This document shows, piece by piece, positions 55,494 through 64,000 of a stretch of 64,000 nucleotides of DNA. The translations under genes and the position numbers were made by a program. How positions within the stretch are numbered: the stretch's first letter is position 1; every line of letters starts with the position of its first letter. The notes beneath the pieces were generated by a model. It was given only the letters and a program-made list of their open reading frames with translations. It was not told the DNA's origin and ran no database searches. The stretch is from Anaerocolumna sedimenticola (GTDB lineage Bacteria; Bacillota; Clostridia; Lachnospirales; Lachnospiraceae), in the NCBI RefSeq assembly GCF_009931695.1, contig NZ_CP048000.1, positions 4,978,501 through 5,042,500 of the forward strand, written 5' to 3'.

Positions 55494-55791
55494 AAATTTC
55501 CGTATTATATGGTTCAGGCTCCAAATGGAAAAAAATCCGTATTTTGGATTTCCATTTCCGATTCCATTATATATGTTCACTGAGATATTGGATTGCATCT
55601 TGGATTTGTTATCTGTTATATGCCTTTTTGTACCTAATTCTCAACCTGCTTCTAACACTGTATCCTTATATACCATAAAAAATCTTGTGGAAATAATAAT
55701 AAAATTGCTGGATTCCATAGTGGATGGTGGACCTTATGATCTTGTCGACGTGACGGCCGATCATATCAGGGTTTCAATTAAAATCAGATAA
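55483..55791 (+). CDS. Hypothetical 102-aa protein in the yvl-like operon
   Basis: Overlaps the yvlB-like gene by 11 bp, implying coupling. IPLYMFTEILDCILDLLSVICLF is split here as one hydrophobic helix, and the C-terminal LVDVTADHIRVSIKIR resembles the last strands of SHOCT-type domains. Not otherwise recognised. Confidence 0.55.
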   Translation: MWNRNFRIIWFRLQMEKNPYFGFPFPIPLYMFTEILDCILDLLSVICLFVPNSQPASNTVSLYTIKNLVEIIIKLLDSIVDGGPYDLVDVTADHIRVSIKIR

Positions 55792-55813
55792 GACTATTCC
55801 GTAGGAGGTTACT

Positions 55814-56155
55814 ATGTCAAAACTTTTATTTAAATATTTATCAATTATATTAACCATATATTTATTATCAACCATAATAGATGGTATATATATTGGTGAT
55901 ATTTCCTCATTACTGGCTATGGGATTAGTTTTATTGGTGATTAATTTAATAATAAAACCGATACTGCTTTTAATTACCCTGCCATTTAGCATCCTTACCC
56001 TCGGATTATTTACTTTTATTGTAAATGCCTGGACCATTATGATTGCCGACCATTTTATATCTGATGTAAATATGAACGGATTTTTAAATTCTTTACTGGC
56101 GGCATTTATTATTACAATCCTGTATCACCTGTTCCGGGATATGAACAAAGCCTAA
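55814..56155 (+). CDS. Phage holin family protein (YvlD-like)
   Basis: A 113-aa protein with four hydrophobic helices, of the Mycobacterium phage holin IV family to which B. subtilis YvlD belongs. Typical: NLIIKPILLLITLPFSILTL, then GLFTFIVNAWTI. AGGAGG precedes the ATG. Despite the family name it is chromosomal and not phage-linked here. Confidence 0.88.
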   Translation: MSKLLFKYLSIILTIYLLSTIIDGIYIGDISSLLAMGLVLLVINLIIKPILLLITLPFSILTLGLFTFIVNAWTIMIADHFISDVNMNGFLNSLLAAFIITILYHLFRDMNKA

Positions 56156-56168
56156 TACTATCATAACC

Positions 56169-56245
56169 AAAGGAGCTGTTGCAAAATTCAAAATTTATAT
56201 TCTCTCCCAAGCACAATAAGTTTATTATTTTGTAACAGCCTCTTT
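56169..56245. terminator. Bidirectional intrinsic terminator
   Basis: AAAGGAGCTGTTGCAAAATT pairs with ATTTTGTAACAGCCTCTTTT. It separates the convergent yvl-like operon and LUD gene. It shares the GCTGTTGCAAAA seed with the hairpins at 17287 and 52356. Confidence 0.75.
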
Positions 56246-56263
56246 TGATTATACCTATATGAA

Positions 56264-56881
56264 CTAATATCCCAAATCATCATTTATAATAATAACCTTT
56301 ATCCTGTCCTTTATAAATTGCCCGGTAATTAAGACAAAATCATTACAAATACGCTGCTTATGCCTGCAATCAATGCACCGGTTAAGGGATACACAGGGAG
56401 TTTCCTTGCCCAGCCGTTTTGCATCCAGAGGAGCCGCAACCTGTCTTGTTCTTTTTATTGCCGAATCAACATCATCCGTAAGTTTATTGATACCGATAAT
56501 AACGATAACCTGTTTCGGTCCATAAAGCATTGGTGCCACACGGCTTCCGTTTCCGTCAATATTAAAGATTTTGCCGTCCAGGGTAAGGGCATTGGTACCG
56601 GTTATAAAGGTATCCGCCGTAAAATTTTTCAGATAAATCTGCCGTTTATCTTCCAAAGTTAAACCAGGTGCAAATTTATCATAAAATTCATAATTTCCTC
56701 TTCTGAGAAAATCAAATACGCCTGTTTCCTCTAAAGTAACCGAATCTCCGCAGCCTACAATTGAACCCTCCGGAACCAGTTCGATAAGCAGATGAAACAA
56801 TTCTTCTTTGCTGTTTACATAATATCCTGCCATATTGTTTTTATTTAAATTGGTTATTACTTTTTCTATTATGGGATCCAT
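56264..56881 (-). CDS. LUD-domain (LutC/YkgG-like) protein
   Basis: A 205-aa LUD-domain protein. EKVITNLNKNNMAGYYVNSK and IVGCGDSVTLEETGVFDFL, then FITGTNALTLDGKIFNIDG and KQVIVIIGINKL, are the family blocks. A C-terminal CVSLNRCIDCRHKQRIC carries extra cysteines that may hold a cluster. Related proteins take part in lactate oxidation, but lutA/lutB are absent here. The start at 56881 has GGGGGT upstream. Confidence 0.8.
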   Translation of the reverse strand: MDPIIEKVITNLNKNNMAGYYVNSKEELFHLLIELVPEGSIVGCGDSVTLEETGVFDFLRRGNYEFYDKFAPGLTLEDKRQIYLKNFTADTFITGTNALTLDGKIFNIDGNGSRVAPMLYGPKQVIVIIGINKLTDDVDSAIKRTRQVAAPLDAKRLGKETPCVSLNRCIDCRHKQRICNDFVLITGQFIKDRIKVIIINDDLGY

Positions 56882-56913
56882 AATTACCCCCACTTTACTT
56901 TATTATATCCTCT

Positions 56914-57702
56914 TTAGCCGCTGCTCTTTTTGATATGATACAAATGTGCCGTTTGTAAGAATTCATTTAATAAAAATAAATTAACTTTATCATGGGTTTG
57001 ATATAGTTTAGAATTCCTTTCACTTTCCAATATATCGGTACATTCGCCGCATATATCCATACCTATTACTTTTTGATTGTTCAGTATTGTCTTTAACAGA
57101 CTGCTTAATGTATCTAAGGAAACTTTTCCCTGATCCCAATTGGTTTTTACTGTTTCCGCACTTAATACATCTTTGTCAACGGAAATATATAAAGGCTCTT
57201 TTATAAATGCATTTTTAAACCAATTTAATGTCTTCTTATTTGCTAAATCTTTTTCAGAAAACCATACTACCTTTTCTTTATATTGATATAATACTGAGAA
57301 AATATATTTTTCATCAATTCCCATCAAATATATCTTATTTAAATAGGGATTGCACATCATATCCTTAACCCATGAGCCGCAGGACAAAACATTGCCGAAA
57401 GCAGGCGGCTGCATATCCGTGTGATGATCAAATAACAAAAGGGAAAATGGCTCCGTAATCTTATCCGCCCATAATTTACTTACATAATGATAATTGCCCG
57501 AATCAATAAAATGAATCCCATAAGGAGAATAAGGATTCATTAACATTCTTAATTCACTCTCTGCTATTTCATCACAGTAACAATTCGTTCCAAGTATATA
57601 TTTGCAATCTATCCATTGAAACTCTTCATTTTTATAAAAATTCTCTTTTTCATAAACACCTGAAAAATTCATAACTATGATAGGATTTTTCATCATAAAC
57701 AC
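56914..57702 (-). CDS. Arginase/ureohydrolase family protein
   Basis: A 262-aa member of the arginase fold. LLLFDHHTDMQPPAFGNVLS is the first metal motif (D-x-H-x-D, here DHHTD) and LYISVDKDVLS the second (D-x-D). MDICGECTD replaces the usual E-x-x region. Metal-dependent C-N hydrolysis is likely, but D-x-D without the last Asp means the substrate and activity are uncertain. It lies 21 bp from the LUD gene on the same strand. Confidence 0.72.
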   Translation of the reverse strand: MFMMKNPIIVMNFSGVYEKENFYKNEEFQWIDCKYILGTNCYCDEIAESELRMLMNPYSPYGIHFIDSGNYHYVSKLWADKITEPFSLLLFDHHTDMQPPAFGNVLSCGSWVKDMMCNPYLNKIYLMGIDEKYIFSVLYQYKEKVVWFSEKDLANKKTLNWFKNAFIKEPLYISVDKDVLSAETVKTNWDQGKVSLDTLSSLLKTILNNQKVIGMDICGECTDILESERNSKLYQTHDKVNLFLLNEFLQTAHLYHIKKSSG

Positions 57703-57985
57703 CCCTTATAAATAACTCACAAAAAATCAGTTATAAGCCAGTCTGTCTAGTTTTGAAGTTCCTGCATAAATTACCCATAAGAATATTATAAGACATTATT
57801 TGACGGAATTTCAATACTCATTTGAAATTTGTTTCTGATTTGACTGATATTTAGTAGTATTTTCCTATTGGGGAGGGGTTATTCAAACAATTGCTTTGTA
57901 ACTTTTTTTCTTTGCTCAAAATCATATAAAATTAAGAATCTCTATTTACTTTTCTGTTCTCTCATCTGCAAAATCCCACTATTTT
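57703..57985. other. Non-coding stretch
   Basis: A/T-rich, no gene or hairpin that I trust. It separates the arginase-like and PanE genes, both on the minus strand. Confidence 0.4.
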
Positions 57986-58924
57986 TTATTTGCTTTCGAA
58001 TTTTCCCTGCATTTTCTCTTCACAAACTTTGATGCCATGGTAAAACATCCAATTCAATGGTGTTTCTATCCCTAATTCTTTTCCAAGTGTTACTACCTTA
58101 CCTGCAAACATTTCAATCTCCGTCATTCGTCCGTTATCCAGATCCTGCAGTGTGGATGGTTTATTCGCAAAAGGCAATCTTTGTATTGCAGGTTCCTGTC
58201 GTTTTATATCTTCTTCTCCTAAATCAATGCCAAGACGGTTAGCAATTCTAATTACCTCCCACATTGCATTAAGCCTGATTGCATTAGCATGGTCACTTAC
58301 CCGATATGCTCCGAAAGGAATCCCTAACATGGCACAGGTTAAATTTTCACCTACATTACACATGAATTTAAACCACATACCCCGAATCATATCCGCCTCG
58401 ATTCTGTATGCTATATTGCTTGCTTCAAATAAATTTTGCACCGCTTTTACCCGGTCTGTTAATTCCGTATTTTTTGCCTCTCCAAAATACACCTTTCCCA
58501 ATTCCGGGTCATAATCGGCGGCACCGTCTTTCATAACGATAGAAACCCGCATATAAGAATACATAACGTGTTCCCATCCATAAACTTCTGCAATCTTCTC
58601 CTCACTGTCTATTCCATTCATAACGCAAAGTATCTGTGTCTGTGGTCCTACCTGATTTCGAATATCTAAAATTGCCTGACTAAGACCTGTATCTTTTACC
58701 GCCATAATAATAAGGTCGGCTGCATCCTCTTTTATATCCGGTGTCATAAAATTAAATTTATAATTAATTCCGTTTACCGTTACGCCTTTAGTCTGTAATC
58801 TTTCCTTTCGTTCCCCATCGGCAAGAACTCTGAAGTTCTCATTACCCAGATATTCCTTTAACTTTGGTGCAAAAAATACACCCATAGCCCCTAAACCAAT
58901 CAGGGTTACTTTTTTTATTTCCAT
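57986..58924 (-). CDS. panE: 2-dehydropantoate 2-reductase family protein
   Basis: A 312-aa NADPH-dependent ketopantoate reductase-type enzyme. VTLIGLGAMGVFFAPKLKEY is the dinucleotide loop, and DLIIMAVKDTGLSQAI, KFMCNVGENLTCAMLGIPFG, with the conserved K/N/E of the helical half (N196, E-rich MTEIEMFAGKVVTLGKELGI), fit PanE/ApbA. Other pantothenate genes are not adjacent, and distant family members act on other 2-oxo acids, so the exact reaction is not certain. Confidence 0.82.
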   Translation of the reverse strand: MEIKKVTLIGLGAMGVFFAPKLKEYLGNENFRVLADGERKERLQTKGVTVNGINYKFNFMTPDIKEDAADLIIMAVKDTGLSQAILDIRNQVGPQTQILCVMNGIDSEEKIAEVYGWEHVMYSYMRVSIVMKDGAADYDPELGKVYFGEAKNTELTDRVKAVQNLFEASNIAYRIEADMIRGMWFKFMCNVGENLTCAMLGIPFGAYRVSDHANAIRLNAMWEVIRIANRLGIDLGEEDIKRQEPAIQRLPFANKPSTLQDLDNGRMTEIEMFAGKVVTLGKELGIETPLNWMFYHGIKVCEEKMQGKFESK

Positions 58925-59176
58925 AATGATCTCCTTTACTCTTACAATATATTCTAAACATTTGCATAATTACTATAATAGTTACGGAAACTGAAATTGA
59001 ATATTTTATTGCATAATCTTACACTATAGATAATTATATGTCCGGAATTATAACCTTGTCAATTTTATTAAGCTTTATAATTATTTAATTATTTATATAT
59101 TAAAAACACTTTTCTTATGTTAAAAAATGGATTAAGATTAATTTATAAAATTATAATTATACAAAGGAGACTTATT

Positions 59177-59647
59177 ATGTCAATTGAAGCAGTAAAAGAA
59201 TATTTTAAAAAATGGGATATGGAAAACCGTATTCAAGAATTTTCCGAATCCAGTGCAACCGTAGAAGAAGCTGCAAAAGCATTGGGTTGTGAAGAAAAAA
59301 GAATTGCAAAAACTATGTCCTTTCTGGCAGATGGTAAGGTCATTCTAATCGTAATGGCGGGGGATGCCAAAGTGGACAACGCCAAATATAAAACCGAATT
59401 TCATACAAAAGCGGTTATGGTAAAAGGGGATGAAGTTATGGAATTGACCGGACTTCCCATAGGCGGTGTCTGCCCTTTCGGAATCCGTGATGGTGTAATC
59501 GTATATTTAGATGAATCTTTAAGAAGGTTTAAAACAGTATTTCCAGCCTGCGGCAGCCGTAACAGTGCAATTGAACTTACCATTCCTGAATTGGAAACTT
59601 ATTCAAATTCCAGCGGTTGGGTAAATATAGGGAAAGGTTACGAGTAA
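59177..59647 (+). CDS. YbaK/EbsC family aminoacyl-tRNA deacylase
   Basis: A 156-aa YbaK/ProX-type protein that hydrolyses mischarged aminoacyl-tRNA, typically Cys-tRNA(Pro). IAKTMSFLADGKVILIVMAG holds the catalytic Lys, and GLPIGGVCPFGIRDGVIVYL is the conserved GGVSP/F-like loop, here GGVCPFG. AAGGAG lies 7 nt before the ATG at 59177; an earlier frame to 59117 is not needed. Confidence 0.88.
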   Translation: MSIEAVKEYFKKWDMENRIQEFSESSATVEEAAKALGCEEKRIAKTMSFLADGKVILIVMAGDAKVDNAKYKTEFHTKAVMVKGDEVMELTGLPIGGVCPFGIRDGVIVYLDESLRRFKTVFPACGSRNSAIELTIPELETYSNSSGWVNIGKGYE

Positions 59648-59678
59648 ATATATCCCGCTTTCAAAAACTCCGCCCGAA

Positions 59679-59707
59679 TTGACATTCAATTATCAGAATG
59701 TTATAAT
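59679..59707 (+). promoter_or_regulatory. Consensus sigma-A promoter of hydG
   Basis: TTGACA (59679-59684), 17-bp spacer, TATAAT (59702-59707): an exact match. Transcription should start near 59714, giving a leader of about 215 nt before the hydG start. Confidence 0.85.
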
Positions 59708-59730
59708 GATAATAATTAAAAATTTAACAA

Positions 59731-59825
59731 TCGTCAATTTATTCTGACGCCAAAATTTCATTATTAAGGCGAAAGGTTAATTCTAATAAGAATGTATCTG
59801 TGCGTCCTTTGTGGCGCATTTTTTT
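59731..59825 (+). promoter_or_regulatory. Attenuator-like leader of hydG-hydF-aspA
   Basis: TGCGTC/GGCGCA (59801-59818) with a T7 tail is an intrinsic terminator inside the leader. GCGTC of its 5' arm can instead pair with GACGC (59746-59750), while that GACG can alternatively pair with CGTC (59732-59735). This gives mutually exclusive stems with a small enclosed domain (CGCC...GGCG, ATTCT/AGAAT), the topology of a riboswitch or attenuator. I match it to no known class. A downstream CGGCAT/ATGCCG hairpin lies at 59857-59872. Confidence 0.5.
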
Positions 59826-59928
59826 ATGAACACAAAAGGATACTATCCGTTAACTACGGCATTCCTATGCCGATTAAATATAACTCACGGGAAAGAATAT
59901 CTGACCCGAAAGAAAGGAAAATAAAATA

Positions 59929-61346
59929 ATGTATAATCCAAAATCTCTTAAAGCAGAGGAATTTATCGACAACGGAGAAGTACTTGCTGCACTCGCCTAT
60001 GCGGATGCTAACAAAAATAATCTGAAACTGGTGGATGAACTACTAGAGAAAGCAAGCTTAAGAAAAGGACTTACTCATAGAGAGGCTTCCGTTCTTCTTG
60101 CCTGTTCTGATGAGGAGAGAACACAGAAAATGTATGATCTTGCCGAACAAATCAAAAAGGATTTTTACGGTAACCGTATTGTTATGTTCGCCCCGCTATA
60201 CCTGTCTAATTATTGCGTGAATGGCTGTGTATACTGCCCATATCATCTGAAAAACAAACACATTGCAAGAAAAAAACTAACCCAGGAAGAAATCATAAAA
60301 GAGGTCACCGCTCTTCAGGACATGGGTCACAAGCGTCTTGCAATTGAAGCCGGTGAAGATCCTGTCAATAATCCCATTGAATATATCTTAGATTGTATTA
60401 ATACCATATACAGCATAAAGCACAAGAACGGAGCGATCCGCCGTGTCAATGTAAATATTGCGGCAACAACGGTGGAGAATTACCGTAAATTAAAAGAAGC
60501 CGGAATCGGTACTTATATTCTCTTCCAGGAAACTTATCATAAGGAAAGTTACGAAAACCTTCATCCGACAGGCCCGAAACATAATTATGCATATCATACG
60601 GAAGCAATGGACCGTGCTATGGAGGGCGGAATTGATGATGTCGGCCTTGGTGTGTTATTTGGTCTTGAACTTTACCGTTATGAATTTGCTGCTCTTTTAA
60701 TGCATGCGGAACACCTGGAAGCCGTACATGGTGTAGGTCCCCATACTATCAGCGTTCCCCGTATCAAACACGCGGATGATATTGATCCCAATGCCTTTGA
60801 TAACAGTATCAGTGATGATATTTTTGCAAAATTATGTGCACTGATCCGTATCTGCGTACCATATACCGGTATGATTATCTCTACCCGTGAATCACAGGAA
60901 GTACGTGAAAAAGTAATCCGTCTTGGGGTATCCCAGTTAAGCGGTGCTTCCCGTACCAGTGTTGGCGGTTACAATGAACCGGAACCGGAAGATGAACGTA
61001 CGGAGCAGTTTGACGTTAGTGACCGGAGAACACTGGACGAAGTAGTAAAATGGCTTATGGATTTTGGTTATATCCCTCTTTTTGTACAGCCTGTTACAGG
61101 GAAGGCAGAACCGGCGACCGTTTTATGGCATTGTGTAAAAGCGGCCAGATTCAGAACTGCTGCCATCCCAACGCACTTATGACTTTAAAAGAGTATCTTA
61201 TGGATTATGCTTCTGAAGAAACAAAAGCGATTGGTGAAAAACTGATTGAAGCAGAATTAAATAATATTCCAAAAGAAAAAGTACGTGAAGTATGTATGGA
61301 TCATCTTGTAAAAATAGAAAACGGAATCCGTGATTTTAGATTTTAA
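59929..61346 (+). pseudogene. hydG: [FeFe]-hydrogenase maturase HydG, one-base frameshift
   Basis: Radical-SAM tyrosine lyase making the CO and CN- ligands of the H-cluster. C96-x3-C100-x2-C103 (CVNGCVYCPY) is its SAM cluster. The main frame loses the C-terminus after FGYIP; the second frame carries SFCTACYREGRTGDRFMALC and KSGQIQNCCHPNAL, with the auxiliary cluster cysteines. One more C in the C3 run at 61074-61076 (IPSFCTAC) rejoins them for 472 aa, the normal length. A true frameshift would remove the auxiliary cluster and abolish function. GAAAGGAAA precedes the ATG. Confidence 0.9.
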
Positions 61347-61358
61347 TGGAGGTATACC

Positions 61359-62570
61359 ATGGGACTTAATGAAACCCCATCCGCTAACAGAATCCACATC
61401 GGCTTTTTCGGAAGACGTAATGCCGGGAAGTCAAGTCTGGTAAATGCGGTTACAGGCCAATCATTGGCTGTTGTTTCCGATGTGAAAGGAACTACTACGG
61501 ACCCAGTATACAAAGCAATGGAATTGCTTCCTTTGGGGCCGGTTATGATTATAGATACACCGGGAATTGATGACGAAGGCGGTCTTGGAGAACTTCGTGT
61601 AAAAAAAGCAAAACAGGTATTAAATAAAACGGATATCGCCATATTGGTCGTAGACGCTTCGGAAGGATTAAAGGATACTGACCGGGATCTTATTCATACC
61701 TTCACAACAAAAGAGGTTCCTTATCTGATTGTTTATAATAAGTTAGACTTGCTTTCTTCCGTTCCTCCTGCAAAATCCAGCGAGATCTATGTCAGTGCGG
61801 AACATTTTACCGGTATACAGGATTTAAAAGAGAAAATTGCACATATTACTTCGGTGGATGATGAAAAATTGAAAATAGTTGCAGATTTACTTCATCCCTC
61901 CGACTTTGTTGTACTTGTAACTCCTATAGATAAGGCGGCACCGAAAGGCAGACTGATTTTGCCCCAACAGCAGACAATCCGTGACATTCTGGAAGCGGAC
62001 GCAACTGCAATTGTGGTAAAAGAATATGAGTTAAGGGATACTCTTTTAAATCTTGGCAAAGAACCGGCAATGGTAATAACCGACAGCCAGGTATTTGCAA
62101 AGGTATCCGCCGACACTCCAACACATATACCCCTTACCTCTTTCTCCATACTGATGGCAAGATACAAGGGACTACTTGATACATCTGTGAAAGGGGTTAC
62201 TGCAGTTGAAATGTTAAATGACGGGGATAAGGTACTGATTTCTGAAGGATGTTCCCACCACCGTCAATGTGACGATATCGGTACAGTTAAAATACCTCGC
62301 TGGTTAAAAAATTACACCGGCAAAAATATAACCTTTGAATTTACGTCCGGCACGGAATTTCCTGAAGACCTGTCCCCGTATAAAATGATTATTCACTGCG
62401 GCGGTTGTATGTTAAATGAACGTGAAGTACGTTACCGTATGAAATGTGCCGTCGACCAGGGTGTAGCGATTACCAATTATGGCGTAACCATAGCCTATAT
62501 GCAGGGTATTTTAAAACGCAGCATAAAAATATTCCCGCATCTTGATGTCTTACTTGAGGATAAGAAATAG
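61359..62570 (+). CDS. hydF: [FeFe]-hydrogenase maturation GTPase HydF
   Basis: A 403-aa scaffold GTPase on which the 2Fe subcluster is assembled before transfer to HydA. G1 GRRNAGKS (residues 18-25), G3 DTPG, G4 YNKLD and a TrmE-like G domain are present. The C-terminal cluster-binding ligands are in EGCSHHRQC and IIHCGGCMLN (H-C-x2-C). GGAGG precedes the ATG, 12 nt after the hydG stop. Confidence 0.95.
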   Translation: MGLNETPSANRIHIGFFGRRNAGKSSLVNAVTGQSLAVVSDVKGTTTDPVYKAMELLPLGPVMIIDTPGIDDEGGLGELRVKKAKQVLNKTDIAILVVDASEGLKDTDRDLIHTFTTKEVPYLIVYNKLDLLSSVPPAKSSEIYVSAEHFTGIQDLKEKIAHITSVDDEKLKIVADLLHPSDFVVLVTPIDKAAPKGRLILPQQQTIRDILEADATAIVVKEYELRDTLLNLGKEPAMVITDSQVFAKVSADTPTHIPLTSFSILMARYKGLLDTSVKGVTAVEMLNDGDKVLISEGCSHHRQCDDIGTVKIPRWLKNYTGKNITFEFTSGTEFPEDLSPYKMIIHCGGCMLNEREVRYRMKCAVDQGVAITNYGVTIAYMQGILKRSIKIFPHLDVLLEDKK

Positions 62571-62601
62571 ATACTTAGGCTGGTACCTAGTGGGAGGTTA
62601 T

Positions 62602-63918
62602 ATGAGAATTGAATCAGATAAATTAGGTCAGATGGAATTTTCCGACAAGGAATTATATGGCCTGCAGACCAAACGGGCTTATGAAAATTTTAAATTAGAC
62701 CATAAAGCTACCAATCTTAATCTAATATATTCCATTGTAAAGATTAAAAAAGCGGCGGCAATGACTTATATCAACATCGGTGCTGATAAAAAAGGCATTT
62801 ATCCACCGATTATAAATGCTTGTGACCTCATTCTGGCCGGAGAGGCAAACGAACAGTTTATAACCCAGTCTCTTCAGGGCGGAGCCGGAACATCAACTAA
62901 TATGAATGTGAACGAGGTAATTGCCAATCTTACACTGAAAGCTTTAGGACATCCTCCGGGTTCTTATGACATCATTCATCCCCTGGATGATGTCAACCGG
63001 GGCCAGTCCACCAATGACGTATATCCAACCGCTTTACGTATAACTGCAATTGAAACTTTAAGAATTTTAAGCATTGAATGTGCGAAACTACAGGAAGCAC
63101 TCCAGAAGAAGGAAAATGAATACGACTCCATTAAAAAAGTCGGCAGAACGGAGTTAATGGACGCCGTTCCAGTCACACTGGGTTCAGAATTTGGTGCATA
63201 TGCCCAGGCTATAGCCCGTGACAGGTGGAGGCTTTATAAAGTGGAAGAACGGTTACGCCAGGTTAATATCGGCGGAACCGCTATTGGTACCGGAACCAAT
63301 GCAGATAAACAATATCGGTTTGGAATTATTGAAGTTTTAAGAGATTTAACAGGTATAGGATTGGCTGTTTCGGAATACCCTCTGGATATTACTCAGAATA
63401 ATGATGTATTTGTGGAAGTTTCCGGACTTTTAAAAGCGCTTGCCGTCAATTTGATGAAAGTTTCAGGTGACTTAAGGCTTATGAATTCCAATGCAATAGG
63501 TGAAATCCGGCTAAAACCGATGCAGCTGGGCAGTACAATAATGCCGGGAAAAATAAATCCCGTGATTCCGGAAATGGTAACTCAGGTTGCAATGCGTGTA
63601 ATGGCAAATGATTATGCAATTACTACGGCATCGGCTCTTGGGGAATTTGAGCTGAATGCGTTTCTACCCCTTATTGCAGACTCACTGTTAGAAAGTCTGG
63701 AGCTGCTGGTAAACGCAGTAAAACTATTTCGTGAAAAGTGTATCGACCTTACCCAGCCAAATCCAGTAAGGTGTGATGTTTTATTGAACTCTTCTTTTGC
63801 TTTTGCCACGGAATATACGGCTAAGCTTGGTTATGAAACTGTCAGCCGTGTTCTGGAACAATACAAAGAGGACAAGGAAAGAGCAAAACAGATACTGGAT
63901 AATATGCTTCCTAATTAA
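62602..63918 (+). CDS. aspA: Aspartate ammonia-lyase-like protein (hyd cluster)
   Basis: A 438-aa member of the fumarase/aspartase superfamily. GSTIMPGKINPVIPEMVTQV near residue 311 is the catalytic loop. The N-terminal LYGLQTKRAYENF and GGAGTSTNMNVNEVIAN are aspartase-type. It is somewhat short of typical AspA (~470). GGGAGG lies before the ATG at 62602; a longer frame into hydF is not needed. aspA-like genes occur in hyd maturation clusters of other Clostridia, as far as I recall; the reason is unclear. Confidence 0.85.
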   Translation: MRIESDKLGQMEFSDKELYGLQTKRAYENFKLDHKATNLNLIYSIVKIKKAAAMTYINIGADKKGIYPPIINACDLILAGEANEQFITQSLQGGAGTSTNMNVNEVIANLTLKALGHPPGSYDIIHPLDDVNRGQSTNDVYPTALRITAIETLRILSIECAKLQEALQKKENEYDSIKKVGRTELMDAVPVTLGSEFGAYAQAIARDRWRLYKVEERLRQVNIGGTAIGTGTNADKQYRFGIIEVLRDLTGIGLAVSEYPLDITQNNDVFVEVSGLLKALAVNLMKVSGDLRLMNSNAIGEIRLKPMQLGSTIMPGKINPVIPEMVTQVAMRVMANDYAITTASALGEFELNAFLPLIADSLLESLELLVNAVKLFREKCIDLTQPNPVRCDVLLNSSFAFATEYTAKLGYETVSRVLEQYKEDKERAKQILDNMLPN

Positions 63919-64000
63919 TTGGCATAGAATCTGAAGTAACTCTTCGTAATTCAGCGTTTTTTGTTCCTATCAAATACATTATAACAATCCACTATGGGGC

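Noticed and set aside
55814..56155. Prophage suggested by the holin-family protein
   Set aside because: No other phage genes nearby; the protein is the chromosomal YvlD-type member in a yvl-like operon.

Overview
The window looks like chromosome from an anaerobic, low-GC, spore-forming Clostridia of the Lachnospiraceae type (Anaerocolumna or Lachnoclostridium-like). This rests on the [FeFe]-hydrogenase and its maturases, A/T-rich codon use, strong AGGAGG ribosome binding sites, frequent TTG/GTG starts, GH42 and sugar-ABC catabolic islands, and YesM/YesN-type two-component control. The taxonomic placement is inferred from gene content, not computed.

Layout. (1) 1-999 (+): 3' end of an [FeFe]-hydrogenase and a small NuoE-like [2Fe-2S] protein. 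(2) 1.3-10.4 kb (-): small accessory genes: VOC, GNAT, methyltransferases, an XRE-methyltransferase fusion, 5'-nucleotidase, MazG, Nudix, HAD, an AadE-like nucleotidyltransferase and DUF1284. (3) 10.4-20 kb (-): a beta-galactoside island with a LacI regulator, a three-gene ABC importer and two GH42 beta-galactosidases, the latter separated by a decayed IS605-type TnpB remnant. (4) 20-31 kb (-): methyltransferase, MFS, GMC oxidoreductase with partner subunit, SelO, AviRa-like methyltransferase, GNAT, SDR and a secreted copper-amine-oxidase-domain protein. (5) 31-39.6 kb (-): a YesN/YesM two-component system followed by a YtfQRT-YjfF-like sugar ABC importer. (6) 40-45.7 kb (-): zinc ribbon, VOC, TetR plus HEAT-like pair, rhamnulose-1-phosphate aldolase, and a 616-aa repeat-rich membrane protein. 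(7) 45.9-53.5 kb (+): a glycosylation island with three paralogous Cys-motif glycosyltransferases, a sugar aminotransferase, a NeuD/PglD-like acetyltransferase, a GT-B glycosyltransferase and a DNRLRE/BclA-C-like surface protein. (8) 53.6-58.9 kb: PadR, a yvl-like DUF2089/SHOCT/holin-family operon, LUD protein, arginase-like protein and PanE. (9) 59.2-63.9 kb (+): YbaK, then hydG-hydF-aspA.

Two themes deserve attention. First, nine genes carry a -1 frameshift, and in every case one base is missing from a homopolymer run; adding it restores an intact full-length family member. This argues for uncorrected sequencing indels (or at least one common cause) rather than nine independent pseudogenes. 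Second, several intergenic regions hold strong structured elements: a fully paired four-way junction at 46861-46970, an attenuator-like leader before hydG, a switch-like leader at 54931-55030, and a roughly 97-nt dispersed repeat with compensatory changes. The glycosylation island together with its structured element is the best candidate for an undescribed system.
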